From assembly GCA_963920665.1 (NCBI GenBank), contig OY987271.1:808501-872500 (forward strand): DNA of 64,000 nucleotides. Reading direction: 5' to 3'. Of this stretch, positions 59,892 through 64,000 are shown piece by piece; position 1 is the stretch's first letter, and each line of letters begins with the position of its first letter. The DNA comes from Straminergon stramineum. Lineage: Eukaryota; Streptophyta; Bryopsida; Hypnales; Calliergonaceae. The position numbers and the translations under genes were made by a program. The notes below the pieces were generated by a model. That model made no database searches. It was not told the origin of the DNA and saw nothing but the letters and a program-made list of their open reading frames with translations.

Positions 59892-61019
59892 AACAATGGC
59901 CTACATTGCAATCTATACCTTTTCTATAATGGCTAATGCTATCCCATGCTCTCAATTCAAAAAAAAATGTAGTATTGAGAGAATTGAGAACCAATGGACA
60001 TCATTTGCATGTTTGCAAAACTATTGATATTTTAAATTCTATAAATGTCCATTTTGTTCAATTTTTATATACAACAATCTAGAATGATGTATACCAAGAT
60101 GCCAAGGCACAAAATGTTTTTTGGAGTTCTAAGAAAAAATTGAAAAAAGATAAAAGTAGTTCTAAATCATGTTGAACAAAATTGAGTTTTAGATATGGCT
60201 AACTTTGAAATTAATTTTCTTTCAAATCACAAGTAATTTTTTCTTCAAACTTCCATAGTAATATGTAGTATGTCACACACTACAACTTTTGTGTATATAC
60301 TTTTGGAATTTGTCCATTATTGCTTACAATATGGTTGTTTGAATGAAACCATTTCAAATTTGTACTTAGTTTAGTTTGTCACTATATTTTAAAATATTTT
60401 AAAAATATATTTCCATGCAGCCTCAAGTGTAATGGAAAAATCATATTTTAATATTATTAAGGAGTTTTAATATAATTTATTTTTCCTATTTACTTGTATT
60501 TGCATTGCTACCAAAAGTCAAACAATCCTCTACAAGCCCCATATTTTCTCTAATGATTACTTTAAGATGAAATTGAAATATGTTATTACTAAATTCCCAA
60601 TGGCTAGATTTTTCTATCAAACAATTAAAATCCCATGGATTTATTTCTTTGAAAATTTGAAAAATTTCAATTCAAAATCCAAACCTATACATTATTTTAT
60701 GAGAAAGATTCTTAGATTCTATGCTAATTCAGATTCTTACACCTTTTGCATTACTAATCTAAATGGAATGAATCAAGATTATTTATCAATTGAAGTCAAT
60801 ACCTACAATCATCTCCTAGGGGCTTGTCTTTGGGGCTCATGTTCTAGTGACACAATGACACCTTCTAGAATTAATGTTATGATATACAAACTAAAAGAAT
60901 CACGCTTAAGTAGCAAAAAAAAATCAATTTTAAAGTCAAATTAAAATAAAATTATTAAAAATAATTATCTATTATTTATGGAGTAAATTGAAGGAGACAA
61001 TCTCATAAGTTTACCTTAT
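59892..61019. other. AT-rich repeat DNA, no gene seen
   Basis: 59892-60400 is an inverted copy of 26660-27150. An open stretch at 60567-60944 (+) has no recognisable domain and AT-driven composition, so I do not call it a gene. Confidence 0.5.
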
Positions 61020-62400
61020 AAATTGATCCAAAAAGAGACTCAAGGAATTGACTCTAGGATGTGATCCTAAAACCCCCCTCTAAAAGCTAACATATTTAAT
61101 TAATATTAGAAGGTGAGACAAGTGACCTACAAAGTCGACATCAAGTGTTGATCCTATAAAATGATTCTACAAGGTTTATTCTAGAGTACCTAGCACAAAT
61201 GTAAGACCTAATTCAAGGAGGTGACTTTAGGAGGTGACCTTTAGAATTGACTCTACAAACAAACTTAAAGGGGTGACTTATGAATGTATTTAGAGAGGTG
61301 ACTTTAGGTAGTGACTTTGGATGATTGTAAGAATCACTTGAACTATTTGTTGCATTTTAACTACTACTTTGGAGAAAAAAATTGAAAGAAAAATTCTAAA
61401 AATCAAGAAAAATTTGGAAATCAAGTATTAACTTAAGAAAATTAATGTACTCTTTGAAAATTCAAGCCTAAACAAAATATTCTTCAAAATTTATGCACAA
61501 AAAAGAAGAACTAAAAATTTAAAGATAATAGATTTTCCTATTTATATTTTTGAAAAATAGAAAAAAATTCAATAAAATTCAATAAAAAATGGATTTTTTT
61601 TCAACCTAATTGAAGGGTTTCTCATCAATGAGTTACATCTAGATGAAAAAGAATTCTAGAATACATTTATTGATACAAATGTAGCATGCTTTGAATACCT
61701 GTACAAGATGGGGAAATACTATTTTTAGAAAACCATTCTTTCAATTTGTATTATTCCTGTAGATGAAATGATTCTAATTTTTAGAGTCAAAGTTTGAATG
61801 TTTTTTGTACAAAATTATACTAGAAACCTCTAAAATGGTTAAGTTGACATCCAATTGGGAGTAATTTAAAAATAGTCAATTATTTTTTATAAATATATAA
61901 TTATTTCTAATGTGTATAATTGGTTTATATACCATAATTATGAATTTGGGGTCCTTTAGATGTATAATGTAAAAGTTATAGCCAAAATTCATATTGTCAT
62001 GAAATAGGTGGCAAGAAACAGTACAAGTATTTTTTTGTGATTTTACTGTAGGAGATGATTCCTTGAGCAAATTGCAATGGTGACCTATATGAAATAATGC
62101 TAGGAGCTTACTCTTTGTGATCCCACGAGATGACTTTTGAAGTTGAATCTTAAAGCTCATCTTGGGAGGTGATTCTAGGAATAGACCATAGAAGTTGTTT
62201 TATAGAGTTGAATCAAGGAGGTAACTTTTGAAGCTTATCCAAAGAGTTGACTCAAGGAGACTTTTCTAGAAGATGTTCCTTGGATGGAGGTGAATGTAGG
62301 ATGAAACTCAAGGAATTGAACTTAGGCCTAATCAAAGGGTGATCCAATGACTTGACTTCAGAAATTATCTTTGGAAGTGACCATAGAAAGTGGTTCAAAA
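61020..62400. repeat. Degenerate minisatellite arrays built on an AGGAGGTGACTCTAG-like unit
   Basis: Two blocks (about 61020-61330 and 62090-62400) consist of diverged roughly 13-15 bp words such as GGAGGTGACTTTAG, GAGTTGACTCAAGG and GAAGTGACCATAG. They are separated by about 750 bp of ordinary AT-rich DNA. Units are too diverged to count reliably. Confidence 0.55.
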
Positions 62401-63480
62401 TGCTAAATTAAAGAGGGCATACATATTGTTTGCCAACGTGGATGAAGCTATGGCACATTGCTCAGGCAAGCAATGGGTAGGTTGACACAAGTGGTGCCAA
62501 GCAATACTTTCAAATGTAACATTCATGTCTGCCTTCTTCCATAAACAACTACCTATTTTTTTTAACCCGCTAGTTTCTTGAAGGATAACTTATTTGGCAA
62601 CATTGAAGGAAAGAAGGATCACTCATTCTTCAATAAAATAAGATAGAAGCACCCAAATGTGACACTTACCCTAGATGTCTTGATCTTGAAGGTGCTTAGA
62701 GAGAAAAATGATGTGTGTGTGTGTGTGTGTGTATGTATGTTAGGAAATGGTTTAGGAAACCAACAAAAGTAGTTTTGTATTTTTTCAAGCTTGTGTGAAT
62801 ATTATACAAATTTTTGGAAAGAACTTTATAGATGCACCTAATGTGGACACTACACTAACACCAAAGTGGGCACAAAAACATCCAAAAGTGACACACTGTA
62901 AGCTTAGATCACATGTAGGTGATTGGCCACTTCTTAGAAGAATTAAAACTTCTTAGAACTCCTCCTATCTACTTTGGGTCCTCTTGTGCTTGGATTTAGG
63001 TCGTTTTTGAGGTGTCAAAGAATGACTCGTGTTACATTTGGGTGTTTCTACCTTATAGTGCATCAAACCCTACTAAGATAGGAGGCTCTTAAATGGAGCA
63101 TCTAAGGGAAAAGATGCCTCTCTTGGGGAATCCATGGAGCCGACCATTTGAGAAATTTTATGGCACAGGAAGAAGTGGGAAAGTAGTCAGTAGCTGATTT
63201 TTTTGAATTTTTTTGAGTGAAATTGAATTAAATACAGAATTTTACACTGAGTATGTTGGAGGGCACTAGTCCTGCTCATAGCATGCCCTTGAATTGAACA
63301 AATGCATCCAAAAAGTAGTTACAGTGGTACTTCCCATAGTTGATGGAAGTCTTTAAATTAAATTTCAGGCACTTCATTAATTGCAGGTTTTTTTAAAGCT
63401 AAACAAACAAATGATTGGGCTACTTCAAGCTCCGCTCATGAAAGGAGAAAATATGAAGACCTCAGTGTCCAAAAAATAAA
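62401..63480. other. Intergenic DNA with a GT microsatellite
   Basis: A (GT)n run lies at 62712-62732. Otherwise I see no genes or defined elements. Confidence 0.55.
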
Positions 63481-64000
63481 CATCAATGTTGCCCTTTCTT
63501 GGCTGTGGAAAGGTTGTCCCATATCTATAACCCTATATGGTCCATTGAAAATGACCCTCGGAAATTCGAGCCTCCCACCTTACTCTTAGCTTTGTTCAAT
63601 TACGAGCTCTCTACTTGGAGTAAGTTGTATTCCAGAAGTGCTTCAATGCTGTTGTATTTCTGTGGAGTGGTGGGCATCCTGCTTTGCATTGTTTTTCAAT
63701 CTTTGAGCGTATTCTGCTCTTGGACAACTTGAGAATGATGGCGACACAATGTGTGCATTCTAGGTGGAAACAAAACAAGAAACCAAGGGAGTCCTTGTTT
63801 TCGAAGTTGGCTCCGTTGATATCAAGAACGAAGGCTGCCACTAAATGTATTCTGTGTCACCTTCTTTTTCATTTGCATTCTCTGCTTTCTGCATTCCGAG
63901 GAGCCCAATCTGCCTGTGCGGACTTGTGAATCCCGTCCCTTCCATAGCATAGTTGCATGATTCTGCGCAAGTTTTGAACTCTCTCTGCGTTGCCATTGCA
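63481..64000. other. Gene-like composition at the right edge, probable flank of the next gene
   Basis: GC rises and CpG reappears from about 63480. Open frames exist on both strands (63499-63732 + with a hydrophobic stretch LYFCGVVGILLCIVFQ; 63611-63841 -), but none has a recognisable domain or splice-consistent partner. It may be a promoter or 5' leader. Confidence 0.35.

Noticed and set aside
60567..60944. 125-codon + frame
   Set aside because: K/N/I/S-rich with no motif and surrounded by repeats; not enough support to call a gene.
1..64000. Prokaryotic-type features (operons, CRISPR arrays, Shine-Dalgarno sites), rRNA or tRNA genes
   Set aside because: The window is clearly nuclear plant DNA with spliced genes; I saw no spaced repeat array and no convincing tRNA cloverleaf or rRNA segment.

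Overview
The window is nuclear DNA from a land plant. It holds a few intron-rich genes with GT-AG introns and near 50 percent GC exons. Between them lie 10 to 20 kb stretches of AT-rich repeats. A class XI myosin, which is plant-specific, fixes the lineage as green plant. Compact introns, few genes and a repeat population rich in piggyBac-type elements suggest a seedless plant, perhaps a bryophyte, but I cannot name the species.

Layout. Bases 1-1977 (+) are the last exons of a long coiled-coil protein that ends like the plant 'myosin heavy chain-related' NT-C2 family. Bases 2.4-13.2 kb are AT-rich repeats, including two TTAA-flanked piggyBac-like elements. At 13.98-14.88 kb (+) is a short gene for a DnaJ-type cysteine-rich zinc-finger protein, and a 1 kb Harbinger/Tourist-like element with 3-bp TTA duplications sits on its 3' end. 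A decayed piggyBac-type transposase (- strand, 19.1-20.4 kb) lies between inverted arms of about 250 bp at 16.25 and 20.98 kb. Bases 21-31 kb hold nested TTAA elements and two copies of a CATTAG-ended MITE. From 31.8 to 45.76 kb (+) runs a complete myosin XI gene. I resolve 40 coding exons with consistent phases, giving 1,536 residues, or 1,548 with an extra 36-bp exon: motor, six IQ motifs, coiled coil and DIL cargo domain. Bases 46.5-50.3 kb are repeats. At 51.1-51.44 kb (-) is an intronless gene for a small secreted cysteine-containing protein. Bases 52-63.4 kb are again MITEs and repeats. From about 63.48 kb the composition returns to gene-like, probably the edge of the next gene.

The genes show no functional linkage. 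The most notable content is the piggyBac-type population. It includes a transposase relic with the expected catalytic spacing and at least six non-autonomous elements bounded by TTAA, one of which starts CCCTAGAA like the classic piggyBac end. The myosin gene also carries two unusual internal features: a possible 36-bp cassette exon before the globular tail, and an intron segment that reads like a fragment of a plant immune-receptor (RPW8/NLR) gene.
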